In this document: positions 54,251-64,000 of the stretch, in pieces
How the letters are laid out: every line of letters starts with the position of its first letter
How positions within the stretch are numbered: position 1 is the first letter of the stretch
Source of the DNA: Aspergillus flavus
Lineage: Eukaryota; Ascomycota; Eurotiomycetes; Eurotiales; Aspergillaceae
DNA length: 64,000 nt
Assembly: GCF_009017415.1 (NCBI RefSeq)
Contig: NC_092405.1
Coordinates: 1,860,001 to 1,924,000, forward strand
Direction of reading: 5' to 3'
Position numbers and translations under genes: made by a program
Notes under the pieces: generated by a model
Database searches by the model: none
The model's input: only the letters and a program-made list of their open reading frames with translations
Told to the model about the DNA's origin: nothing

Positions 54251-56476
54251 GCCCCGGCCATCATTTATTTTTCTTTGCTGTTTCCGGAGGGTGGTGTTAA
54301 TTGATTGTTGACTGTAGGACAGCGGATCATGTACAGTAAAACTCTAATGAGAGATCTCAGATGAATGAAATAAACCTTGAACTTCTTTAAGCCCCTACGA
54401 AGAATGTTGACGTATGTCCCAGGTTTTTCCCCGACGTCATCCTTTTCGACGCGGCGTGCCGGGGATGCTGTACTCCGTACTCCCTGCAGAGTACAGTCGG
54501 AGGCTGGGCCGTTCTACTGGACTTTGGTTCAGAAAACCAACGAAGAGGAAAAAGAAAGGCAAGTCGCAAGATTCCGTCATCAAGCATCCAACGAGCAGCA
54601 TTCCAGCGTTATCTTGTCTGTCTGCCAGGGCGTTCCGATGTAAGGGTCCCAGTGGATAATTGCCAAGAAAAAGGATAACGTAGGACACTGACTAACAGCG
54701 TCGATCATTGAGGGACGAAAAGCCAAATTGACCGCCGATCTGTTGCAGAGTGAAGGTGTTTGTGTGTTCTGAGGGGTCACTGATGCACAGTACCAGATCG
54801 GGACGGAATAGTATAGAGAAGAACCGATTGCATTGAATTGAAAATGGATTCTTTCCTTGTTGTCCACATTCTTTGCGGGAATGTTATTTTGAGTATGCGT
54901 GTGTGGAAGGGTTAAAGTTGGTGGTGGTTATGGTGGTGGCGTATTTTCTCAAAATAGAATGAGCTTCAACGTCCCGTGATATCGCTCTCAATACGAAGTA
55001 CGGAATTGGTTGGTTTGTTCTGTATCTTAAATCAAGGAAATAAAATGATCAATAGGAGAATTCCCTTGACTATGTTTTTATTTCCCCCCCCTCCCTTACC
55101 AGAACTGCAGAATCCTCATGTACAGTACCTGCACCTGTACTTGTTCCTGTGCCTAATGCCTAAGATAGTCTAGATGATTTCTGGGGTAGCCTGGCAGCAA
55201 GTCATTTCCGCCTTTAGAGCCCGGTATTGAACATGGCGGGTAAAGATTCAGGGGTACCGAACGGAACCGATACATTGAATGAGTGGTGATGGGGACCAGT
55301 CCGTCAATCAGGAAGCGAGGTTTCTGTCTACCGATGGTAAATTACAAGGGAACCTCGGGAAGAAGAGGACGGTCCGTCCAGGCTACAGTAGTAGGGACCT
55401 CTACTAAAGTAGTGTACTGTTGTGACTCAAGCTAGCCATGCATCCCCACGGGATTGACCCGATTATCTTGTTCATATGACTGATTTTTTGGGTGCTTTGG
55501 GAGAAAGGATAATCAAAATCTATATATTAGTACCCATGTACATAGTAACCCCAATTCGGCAGTTGGAGTGGATATCGATCTGTATTTTATTATTATCATA
55601 GTACCAGTGGTGGTGTTGATATCCTACTGTTTGTTGGTGTTGATTTATCAGTAGAATGTTTGATAGCCAGATGGTTATCTCTAAGGAAGTGCATACTAAT
55701 CTTTCTGAATGACAATAGGAATCCAAATTAAAAGTCAAAATTAAAATACAAAAAAAGACTTGCAGCGACCGTGAGAAATCTATTGTCACTTTCTTTCTCT
55801 GTACTCTCTTCTCCAATGATGGAGAATAAATCTCCATGAATCCACCTCGTTCTTTCCCTCCCACCCCCCCCTTTTTTTATTAATTCCCTCCGACGATCCC
55901 TTCCAACTGAACAGGTCCCAAGGGGCGCGCCGCCGCTTCGTTTCCCGTCAGTCAACCATCACTTTTACTTTACTCTACACAACTCTCTTTCCACTCCTTC
56001 CTTTCTACTACTAACTAGGTACTAGTCAGTTCCCGTTTCTCTCTTTCTTCCCCTTCGCACGTTTCCTTTCCTTTCCTTCTTTCTTTCCCGCCACACACGC
56101 ACACAAACGCCTCCTTGGATTGGAAAAAGACAAATGAAAAGAGACAAGGGGATTTCGCCATCCACGCAAGCTAAAATACTAGCCCCAACGGTCTAATCTG
56201 TCCCCATAACTGCATCTCCGAAATCTCCTGCAATAAAAATCCCCCTCCAATCGTCACCGGCCCCCTGACCGACTTCCGAGGCATCGCTGTTTCACAAACC
56301 ACCAGCTGGGATTTTTTATTATTTTCTTGTTTGCTAGCTCGGCGCTTGCGATCGATTATCGCATTGTTAGAGCTCTCATTTATTTCCCGTGATCGTGTTT
56401 TATTGCTTCCCCTGTCATCCCCAATCGTCGCTTTTCACTCGCCCATCCTCGTGGACGCATTGCGTGTTCCGCCAAC
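54251..56476. other. Intergenic region with long C/T-rich leader of the PAL1 gene
   Basis: About 2.2 kb. Contains TACTCCGTA at 54471-54479 and, from about 55.8 to 56.4 kb, a strongly pyrimidine-rich stretch typical of fungal promoters and leaders. No gene is supported. Confidence 0.5.
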
Positions 56477-58284
56477 ATGAATGCCTCTCAGCAACCTCCC
56501 ACGCTCTCGTATGCTTATCCACCCGCCATGGCGCTGGGTCCGCAAGGTTCGTCATCTTCCTTTGTCTGGCTGGGCTCAATCGCAGAACGTTTCACATCGT
56601 TGCGGGGCCCGACTCCCTTATCAGTGTTGCTTCATTCCGTCGTCATTTTAGACCGTGTCTGGCCTGCGAGAGCTCAAGATGAACTAACATGGATTTTCTA
56701 TTTCTTATACAGTCTCCCCGGTCCGTCAGCCGTCACCACAAGTTCCAGGGGTGAATTTGGGCTCCAACAACCCCTTTAGAAACCGTGCTCTCTCACCCTC
56801 CAACTCCATTGCCTCAGGTAGTCGCCCAGAACGACCAACCTCGACGAATCCTTTTCTCGACGATTACGGACCCCTGTCGCCACAGTCGGCGCCCACTGGC
56901 ACTGGAAGCATGGTGTCCCCCATCGATCGGTCCGATATGACGAACAATACGCGCGATCTCTTTGTACGTCTTCTAATGACGGATGTCACCTTAGTCGATC
57001 TGATCTAACTGTATGTCTCTCTGTCATAGGAAAACCTCTCGCTCAACTCCAACCCAGCTCCTCAACCCACGGGCTACCGACCCGCTCCGTCTCGCCCCGA
57101 TCGGCCTTTCCAGAATGGTGGTATTTCGAGCAGTCACCGCCCAACTACGTCGAGGGAACGTCCGGAGCGCCGGGAGAAAGATTCGCTAGACATCTTCGCT
57201 GACCCGCCGAGTGCAGGCCTGCCGAGGCCCCGGGATCGCGACCGCCGCCCTCGTCGGAACTCGGAGTCGTCCATTATGGAGCGTCCCAAGCTGCTCGACC
57301 CGGAAGACGAGCGGCGCCGGCGGGAGAGGAGGCGGCGGGAACGGGAAGCTCGTCATCGGGACGGCAAGCCTCGTTCTTCGAAAAAGAACAACTACCAACT
57401 CGACATTATTGACAAGCTCGATGTGACTAGTATCTACGGCACAGGAAGTGAGTGGTCCCACCTGACATCGTATTTGATTTCTCAAACATCCGACTAATTC
57501 GTGGACAGTGTTCCATCACGATGGACCGTTTGATGCGTGCAACCCCAACCGTAACCGCAAGGGCCAACGCACAGCCCCCATGCAAGCCTTCCCTGCGGAT
57601 TCTGCCAACATGGCCTTGGGAGGCTCTGGTCCCGTCAATCAGGACATTAATCTGGACCTGTTCCACGGAAGGTCAGAGCAAGGCTATAACGATTATGGCG
57701 CAATCGAGACTCGTAAAACGGAAGGGGTGAACTTCGATCCTACATCGCGGATCGAGCCAGTGCATGGCGAACAGAGTATGGGATTAGGAACCAGCACCTT
57801 CTTGGATGGGGCTCCTGCCAGCAAAGCCGCCATCCAACGCCGTGAGAGCGAGAATGATCAACAGATCAGACAAGGGGCGGGGGGTCTGCAACGGAAAAAG
57901 AGTTTGGCGCAGCGACTCCGCGGGGTGGGTAGCCGCCCGTCCAACGGCCGTGTGGTATCACCTGAAGCATCCTATATGGCACCCGCGGGCTCCGGCCATA
58001 TCGGGACGATCAAGGCCAACGAGAAGAATCCATTTTTCCAGGATTACGATGATGCTTGGGAGAAGAAAGGTGCTCGGATCGCCGAGGAATCACAAGGACT
58101 GGGACGAGCTCGTTCTACGAGTAGTCCGAAGCAAAGTTCCGGTCTGGAAAGGAGACACACAGAGGACCGATCATATGGATATGACGAGGGCCGTAATGCC
58201 AACGGGGGTGGTGGTGGCGGCTTTCTCAATCGGATGAAGAGCTTGCGCAAGCCCCGTCCCGAGAGACGAATCAGTGACGACTGA
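56477..58284 (+). CDS. PAL1: Pal1 cell-morphology protein
   Basis: Four exons: 56477-56546, 56713-56963, 57030-57447 and 57509-58284. Introns are 166, 66 and 61 nt, giving 504 residues in frame. The Pal1 core is read across the third intron: NYQLDIIDKLDVTSIYGTG joined to MFHHDGPFDACNPNRNRK. NPF motifs (NNPFRN, TNPFLDD) in the first 100 residues fit binding to EH-domain endocytic proteins such as Ede1/End3. A highly charged Arg-rich helix precedes the core. The C-terminus is basic and includes KKSLAQRLRGVGSRPSNGR, a segment common to fungal Pal1 proteins, and a Gly run before a basic end. Pal1 is a cortical protein needed for polarised shape in S. pombe. The first exon of 70 nt is supported by frame and by a clean ATG context. 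Confidence 0.94.
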
Positions 58285-59052
58285 AGATCTTGACATGTCC
58301 TTATATCTTTATTCTGTACTCCTTGCATTGGGACCACACGATTGGTCGTTGAAGAAGATACAGATGGAAGAACACTGAACCGCATAACTTCACGGCCCAC
58401 CAGGTCAGTTTCCAAAGGCAGATAGCAATGTGGCTTGGTCTAGTACCTTAGGAAACCTTTCGTCGCTTGACAGCTGGGTATCATGACTAGAAGATGCCCT
58501 GTGGATCTGGTGGGAAACTCATTCCCGCAGGAGGGGTGGCAGGGACATGCGAAAATAGGATAGCCTGGGGCTGTCTATGGTGGGTGGTACATGGATTCTC
58601 TTATTTATTCACTTGGCAGCGCGGACGAAAATGGACGGCGTTGGTTGATGGTTACTCTGGGGCTGGGAACGGATGCCTTGGGTCTGGTTTTCTGTAGTTT
58701 CTATGTGGTTTCTTCCTTTTTTATTCAGCAGTTTCTCAAATCACATACTGTATGCTTGGACTCGGTATCAACAATAGTCACTTCGCAAATCCACGAAACA
58801 CAACACTGTAAGAGCCAGAACTCCACGTCCCGGATATAAAATATTTCATCATAAGATCCATAAGAAAAGATTCATCCAAAAGAAATTCACCCGTATTAGA
58901 TTCAGATCAAATCAATCCATAATCCACACACATTAATGCACCTCTTTCATATCTCTATTGAAAAGAAACGAACAAAAAAATGATATCATAGCAACCCGAA
59001 TAAACCCCGTTAATTAACGTAAACCCCGCACAATCCATAAATCACATGAGAT
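58285..59052. other. Convergent 3' intergenic region
   Basis: 768 bp between the PAL1 and MCM2 stops. No supported feature beyond 3'UTRs. Confidence 0.5.
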
Positions 59053-62018
59053 CTAGTAAGCCCGAGGCGCAGTGGCCTTAGGAACATACGGATTCGGCGC
59101 AGCAATACCCGCTTTCCGTCTTGACTGAGGCTTAGGTCTAGATAATGTGTACCTGTTTTACAATTGTCAATACCGAGTTACTTGCAACGGGGGAAAAAGG
59201 GAAAAGAACGTACTTGGCAAAAGCGCGAGAGAGGGCCTTCTTGCAGGAAACCTTCTGACTGCCGATGAAGGAATCGACTGTCACTGCTATTGCGCGGTCG
59301 ATGTCTTGACTGGAACAGTATTCTGAGAGACGCATTTTGCAGAAGGATTCTGCGATACGCATGATCGCTTCCAAGTGACGGACCTGTGGATGTTTTTATT
59401 AGTTGTTTTGTTTGATGGGTGTGAATTACTTGTGGGAGCTTACGGTAATGGGGTATGCGCCTGTTGCGAGGGATTCACGACGCATGTCTGCGAAAAGACG
59501 GGCGATCTTGTCTTGGTCGATTTGGTAGAGTTTCGGGTGGCAGCGTTCACGGGCATAGAGGATGTATTTGCGAAGGAGTTCCTGGGGGATTTCGCCCTCC
59601 TTTTCTTCTTCGATTTTGCGGTTGGCAGCTTCGCGGGCGGCGATTTCTTCCGGAGTGAATGGGAGGCGGTTACCCTCCCTGTCCAGGCGATAGCCTTCTT
59701 CGTCGATGCGGTTGCCGTCGCTATCGATCAGGTTACCTTCTTCGTCTCGCAGGGGGCGGGCTGGGTTGGCGCGATGGTGGGATTCGACGACGAAGTTGGC
59801 GAGGCGTTCATCTTCAGCAGGATCCACGAGGTCGCGGACAACGCAGAGGATGTCGAAACGGGAGAGAATGGGTTCGGTGAGCTCGACGTTGGCGTTAAAA
59901 GGTGCAGTGCTGTTATAGCGGCCCCCAATGGGGTTGGCTGCTGCAACAACGGCGCAGCGCGCTTGCAGTGTGGTGACGATACCGGCTTTGGAGATGGAGA
60001 TGGTTTGTTGTTCCATGGCTTCGTGGATGGAGGTACGGTCTTGGTCGTTCATCTTGTCGAACTCATCGATCAGACATGTACCACGGTCTGCGAGTACGAG
60101 GGCACCACCTTCCAGAGTCCATTCGCTGGTCAGCGGGTCGCGGCGCACGCTGGCTGTCAAACCGACGGCACTGGCACCTTGACCCGTTGCAAAAACGGCA
60201 CGGTGGGCGGTCTTCTCGACATATTTGAGGACTTGGGATTTGGCAGTACCTGGGTCACCAAGAAGTAAGACGTTGATGTCTCCACGGATCGACATCTTGC
60301 CCTGGGCTTGCTTGCTGACACCGCCAAAGAGGGAGAGGGCAATGGCTGTCTTCACGTCTTGATGACCGTAGATACTGGGAGCAATGGAACGGATAATCTT
60401 GTCCACGATTTCTGGGTCTCGCGAGAGCGCGCGGATCTCACGCTCATCTTCTTCAGTCAAGTGGAAACCAGCCAGCTGGTCGTGAGACTTGATAACATGG
60501 TTTGCTTCGATAATAGTGGCGAACACAGGGAATCCGTTCTTGTTATTGAGCTGGGCATCATAGCTGTTGCGGTAGATACCGGTCACTTCGACTTCGTCAC
60601 CAGGCTTGGCGGAATCAATGAGATCTGCAAGAAGGATGACTTCACGCTGGCGTGGAAGTCGTCCGGCAGGGACGGAGCCAGGCGATTCTTGAAGAGTCAT
60701 TTTCTGGTAATTGCGGTAGACGGTCTTCTCTGAGTTGACGGTGAACGGTCCCTTGGATTGGCAGTTCTGGCAGTATGAAATCTTCACTTCCTGACTGGCT
60801 TCCTGCTGGAACGGGCCCAAGGTGATATTACATTTGCCGCAAACGAACATGATATACTTCAATTGCGGGAATACACCACTGCGGCGCGTGACGACACCAG
60901 TGACACGCACTAGGGAGTTGAGATGAGACTGGCGCAGCTGACGTAGAGTGCTAACGGTAGGAAGATCGATGATGCGAACATGGATCTCATTATGGATGTC
61001 GTGGTATTGAGGGTAATGGAACAATGTCACATCAAGAGCGACCTGGTCGAAAACTTTAAGAACCTCGGTGGGCTCATTGGCCACGAAGTATGCCAATACA
61101 GCCCTGGTGCTGGACAAGTGGTCATAGGAGACTTCGAGAGAGGCCGAGTTAACCTCACCAAGAGTCTTGATCTTGTTTCCGTACACCGAAGCACCGGAGT
61201 CGTCAGTGAACTCGGTCAAGAACGCCTTGAATTCTCGGTAGATGGAGCGCAGGACTTGAGGCTGTAACACCCAGTCTGTGACATTGGGTGCCTTGATATC
61301 CATCATCTCTTCCAATGAGAGCTCTTCCATATCACCTTCACCCATGTCGATATCTTCTCGGTCCTCGTCGTAGTGATGTCTCCGCCGGCGAGGCTGGCGG
61401 GTAAGATCTATGTTTTGGTCATCATCGTCTTGCAGAAAAGCTCGAGGCATGCGACTGCGCCGTGCCAATTCCCGATCTCTCCTGTTCAAGCGAGCTTCCA
61501 GTTGGCGACGTGTGCCTATGTCTAGCTCTTCTTGTTCTTCGTCATCGATGTCGGCTCCTTGATAACGATCGTTTTCCCTGCTCGTGTAGTCATTTTCGAA
61601 GCTATCACCGAACAGGTCAATACCCTCTCCCTCCTCTGCCATTTCGTCAAGGTCATCGATATCTTCCAGAAGCTCTGCTTCTTCATCGCGTTCGTCATCT
61701 TCATAAGGAAGCATAGGAGGAGAAGAGGGGGGGGCTACAAAGTCAGTGAGGACATGGAACACATTCTTTCTTCATGCTTTGACTTACGACTAGAGGGGGG
61801 AGCGATTGAAGATGTTTCATCATCAGGCTCTCTGTCTCTCTTGCGACGGTTCAAATTTCCTAGTCCGCGATTTGCGGCGGTGTAACTGGGGCGAAGTGGT
61901 GAACTGTACAGATTTTAGCCTTGTTCAAAAAGCTGAACAGAAGGGAGAAAAAGAGAAAAAAAAATTCGGCATGGACAATATGCGCCACATGCAGGATATG
62001 ACTTGGTACATACCTCAT
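59053..62018 (-). CDS. MCM2: DNA replication licensing factor MCM2
   Basis: Five exons: 62018-62014 (5 nt, ATG AG), 61903-61788, 61734-59444, 59383-59214 and 59152-59053. Introns are 110, 53, 60 and 61 nt, giving 893 residues in frame. Mcm2 is part of the MCM2-7 helicase loaded at origins. The N-terminus is basic and then strongly acidic ([18 protein letters not shown]), the Mcm2-specific histone-binding/DDK-target region. A C4 zinc finger (CGKC, then CQNC) lies near residues 337-365. Walker A GDPGTAKS is near 533, followed by Walker B-type CLIDEFDKM and arginine finger LSRFDIL. The C-terminal winged-helix region follows over two small exons. The tiny first exon is supported by the donor GTATGT, the acceptor GTACAG and a start MSSP typical of Mcm2 proteins. 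Two ACGCGT boxes lie 161-186 bp upstream. Confidence 0.96.
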
Positions 62019-62738
62019 TGTGTGTGTATATTAGTGTGAGGGATGGTAATCTGAAAGAATGACAAAAGTGAACCAAACCCACAAATGTTCCTGAGTGAGG
62101 GTCTTTTTCGTCTGAGGAGCACAGGGAGGGATTCAATCAATCGGTTGCTGGGGCGGTGATGCGTGCGGGTATCGAGAGACGCGTCAAAGCGCGACCTGAC
62201 GCGTATCAATTAAACCCGTTTTAGGAAAGTTTATGACTTGGTGCCTGATTATACCCCAGAAACCCAGGCATGGTGTGGTGGCGCTAGTATACAAGCTCTA
62301 GAGGCTGGAGCAAGTCTCTACTCCGGAGTATGCACTATCCCCTTATTAGGGTCTCGCTCAGTGCTTGAGAGCTTAGACATTTATCTTTCATCGTCCGATG
62401 TGGTTATCGCGGTGGTGGAGACAGCTATGGAATAGACATATGACCCCGCGATGCGCTCAGCAACCAATGTTTCTATGTTTCAAAAGTAGTGACCTCAATG
62501 TATACTCTCATCATTACTCTAAAAGAATAAACATTTAATATGTCGTTATGACATAAAATGTGAAGCAGATGAATCATGTTTGGTTCCTAACTAACTGCAA
62601 ACAAAACAAACACTTAAAGTAATCTCGCGCCGCGCGGTGTCTTAGCGCAAACGAGAGCTAGGCGCAGAACAGCTTTCAACCTACCATCACCGTTTGATTA
62701 GTATACTTATAACTAAATCAGCGGCTTCCTTAATCAAT
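62019..62738. other. Divergent promoter region of MCM2 and the UBR7-like gene
   Basis: 720 bp with two ACGCGT boxes (62179-62184, 62199-62204) nearer MCM2 and a TACTCCGGAGTA palindrome (62319-62330). No gene inside. Confidence 0.6.
62179..62204. promoter_or_regulatory. Two MluI cell-cycle boxes (ACGCGT)
   Basis: ACGCGT at 62179-62184 and 62199-62204, starts 20 bp apart, about two helical turns. The MCB element is bound by MBF and drives G1/S genes including MCMs in yeasts. Distance to the MCM2 ATG is 161-186 bp. Confidence 0.7.
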
Positions 62739-64000
62739 ATGGATAACTCTGAGACCGTACCATCTAACGCCGACCAGGCGAAGAACGCACACAATGTCAA
62801 CAACCGGCGCGAGAGTTTCAGCTCACAGAACTCGCAGACTGCGAAAGAGTAAGTACCCGGTCTATCTCAAAGTTGACGTGGAGGCGCACACTCATGCGAT
62901 GAGTGATCCAAAATAAAACAGTATCTAACGGTACGCTCTAGGTTCATTGAAAGTCAGATGCAACTCGAAGCCGATGCACGCGAAATCCTACCTTATGTGA
63001 GCATAGATTCCCTGCGATAGACAACGGCATAAGAAACTGACCTTCTAGTCATTCGACTCCTGCACGAAAGCCTTAGGGCCACTGCGGCAGACTTTATACG
63101 CTTGTTTAACCTGCAATCCTCCTCCCAAGACCGCCGATGAGCCGCACGCCGCGGCAGGAGTATGCTATTCCTGTTCCATCGCCTGCCATGGCGAACACAC
63201 GCTCGTTGAACTATTTAACAAAAGAAACTTTGTCTGTGATTGTGGTACAACTCGTGTGCCATCGTCCGCTCCATGCACGCTACGCAATGACCCCAAGACC
63301 GGTACGAAGGGCGTCCATTCTGAAGAACCGCATCCCGAGAACAAGTACAACCAAAATTTCCAGAACAAGTTTTGCGGCTGTAGTGAAGACTATAACGCGG
63401 AGGAAGAGAAGGGAACAATGTTTCAGTGTCTTGGACTGGGAACTGCTGAATCGGGCGGGTGTGGAGAAGATTGGTGGCATCCAGAGTGTCTCATCGGGCT
63501 GCCGCGGGATTGGTATAAGGACTTCAAGAAAGAGGCGGGTGGGAATGGTCAAATTGAGGATGATGAAGAGACGCCACTTCCTCCGGGATTCCCTGGGGAA
63601 GACGATTTCGAGACGTTTCTCTGTTACAAGTGCGTTGACTCGAATCCTTGGTTGAAACGGTATGCGGGAACGGTGGGTTTCCTTCCCCCTGTATACAAGG
63701 AAGGTGGATTGCCCAAGACGACCAAAACTGCACCTGAGACTACAGCTACAGATGTCAAAGAAGAAGAACCCACTAACCCCAAGAAACGGAAAATGGAGGA
63801 TGAGGAAGAGGGCGAGCCCACTGCGAAGCGGATCAAGGAAGATTCTGAGAATACCCCTTCGGACTCGAAGCCAGAGCCTAACTCAGCACCAAAGGAGGAA
63901 CCTACACAGCCCCCGCCACTGAAGAACAAGCATGACTCCCTCACCGACCCTGTTCCTTCCGGCGCATTCTCCTTATTCTTGAAAGAAGACTTCCGCGACC
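62739..64000 (+). CDS. UBR-box/PHD protein, Mlo2/UBR7-like (3' end outside window)
   Basis: Exons are 62739-62848, 62942-62996 and 63049->64000 (introns 93 and 52 nt). The third exon stays open to the window edge, so the gene is partial; at least 372 residues are visible. The UBR-type zinc finger (about residues 70-125) reads ACLTCNPPP, AGVCYSCSIACHGEHTLVEL and FVCDCGT, with the Cys/His spacing of the box that binds N-degrons. An atypical PHD-like finger follows (FCGCSEDYN, MFQCLGLG, DWWHPECLIGLP, FLCYKCVD). The tail is acidic with basic nuclear-localisation-like clusters (NPKKRKMEDE, AKRIKED). UBR7 in mammals is an E3 ligase acting on histone H2B, and S. pombe Mlo2 affects chromosome segregation; the activity here is inferred. 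Divergent from MCM2. Confidence 0.93.

Noticed and set aside
59375..60268. 297-codon plus-strand open frame opposite MCM2
   Set aside because: Antisense shadow of a conserved MCM2 exon; Phe/Val/Gly-rich composition follows from reading complementary codons.

Overview
The window is a piece of nuclear DNA from a filamentous ascomycete, most likely an Aspergillus or Penicillium relative (Eurotiales). The reasons are the many short introns (about 44-166 nt, mostly 49-66) with GTATGT/GTAAGT-type donors, the gene families present (D-xylulose-5-phosphate phosphoketolase, Pal1, Ask1, Mlo2/UBR7, LIM-RhoGAP, Wss1-like WLM protease) and nuclear tRNA genes with introns after the anticodon. No plasmid, phage, CRISPR or bacterial operon is present. 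All gene models were rebuilt by hand from reading frames and splice sites, and every spliced model closes in frame.

Layout. 1-765: 3' end of a serine carboxypeptidase. 766-7.4 kb: gene-poor DNA holding three tRNA-Ser(GCU) genes, two of them identical and inverted. 7.5-9.6 kb: a small secreted protein and, convergent to it, a GPR1/FUN34/YaaH acetate-transporter-type membrane protein. 9.7-13.2 kb: a second gene desert with possible transposon debris. 13.3-18.6 kb: an MFS transporter and a phosphoketolase, both on the minus strand. 19.8-22.9 kb: a TatD nuclease and a cyclopropane-fatty-acid-synthase-type methyltransferase. 24.0-26.6 kb: a WLM metalloprotease and peroxisomal 3-ketoacyl-CoA thiolase. 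27.2-30.0 kb: an unknown membrane-anchored protein, divergent from the DASH subunit Ask1. 30.6-34.1 kb: a LIM-RhoGAP. 35.5-39.7 kb: a full-size ABC-B transporter. 43.4-44.3 kb: palmitoyl-protein thioesterase. 45.2-48.8 kb: EFR3. 50.1-50.6 kb: Mediator subunit 31. 52.1-54.3 kb: secreted alkaline phosphatase. 56.5-58.3 kb: Pal1. 59.1-62.0 kb: MCM2, divergent from a UBR7/Mlo2-type gene that runs off the window.

Together. Most genes are conserved housekeeping or cell-biology genes rather than a pathway cluster: replication (MCM2), kinetochore-microtubule attachment (Ask1), polarity and cortex (LIM-RhoGAP, Pal1, EFR3), transcription (Med31), lipid metabolism (thiolase, CFA-type enzyme), carbon metabolism (phosphoketolase, acetate-type transporter). 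I see no secondary-metabolite cluster or self-evident new multi-gene system.

The more unusual signals are regulatory or structural: a pair of CGG-N10-CCG sites between phosphoketolase and TatD; four CACGTG boxes before the alkaline phosphatase; two ACGCGT boxes before MCM2; a 5-nt first coding exon in MCM2; a PTS2 signal and 5'UTR intron in thiolase; a 14-bp perfect hairpin before the MFS gene; a promoter-plus-intron with no ORF pointing into the CFA gene; and a recurrent 9-mer TACGGAGTA confined to intergenic DNA.
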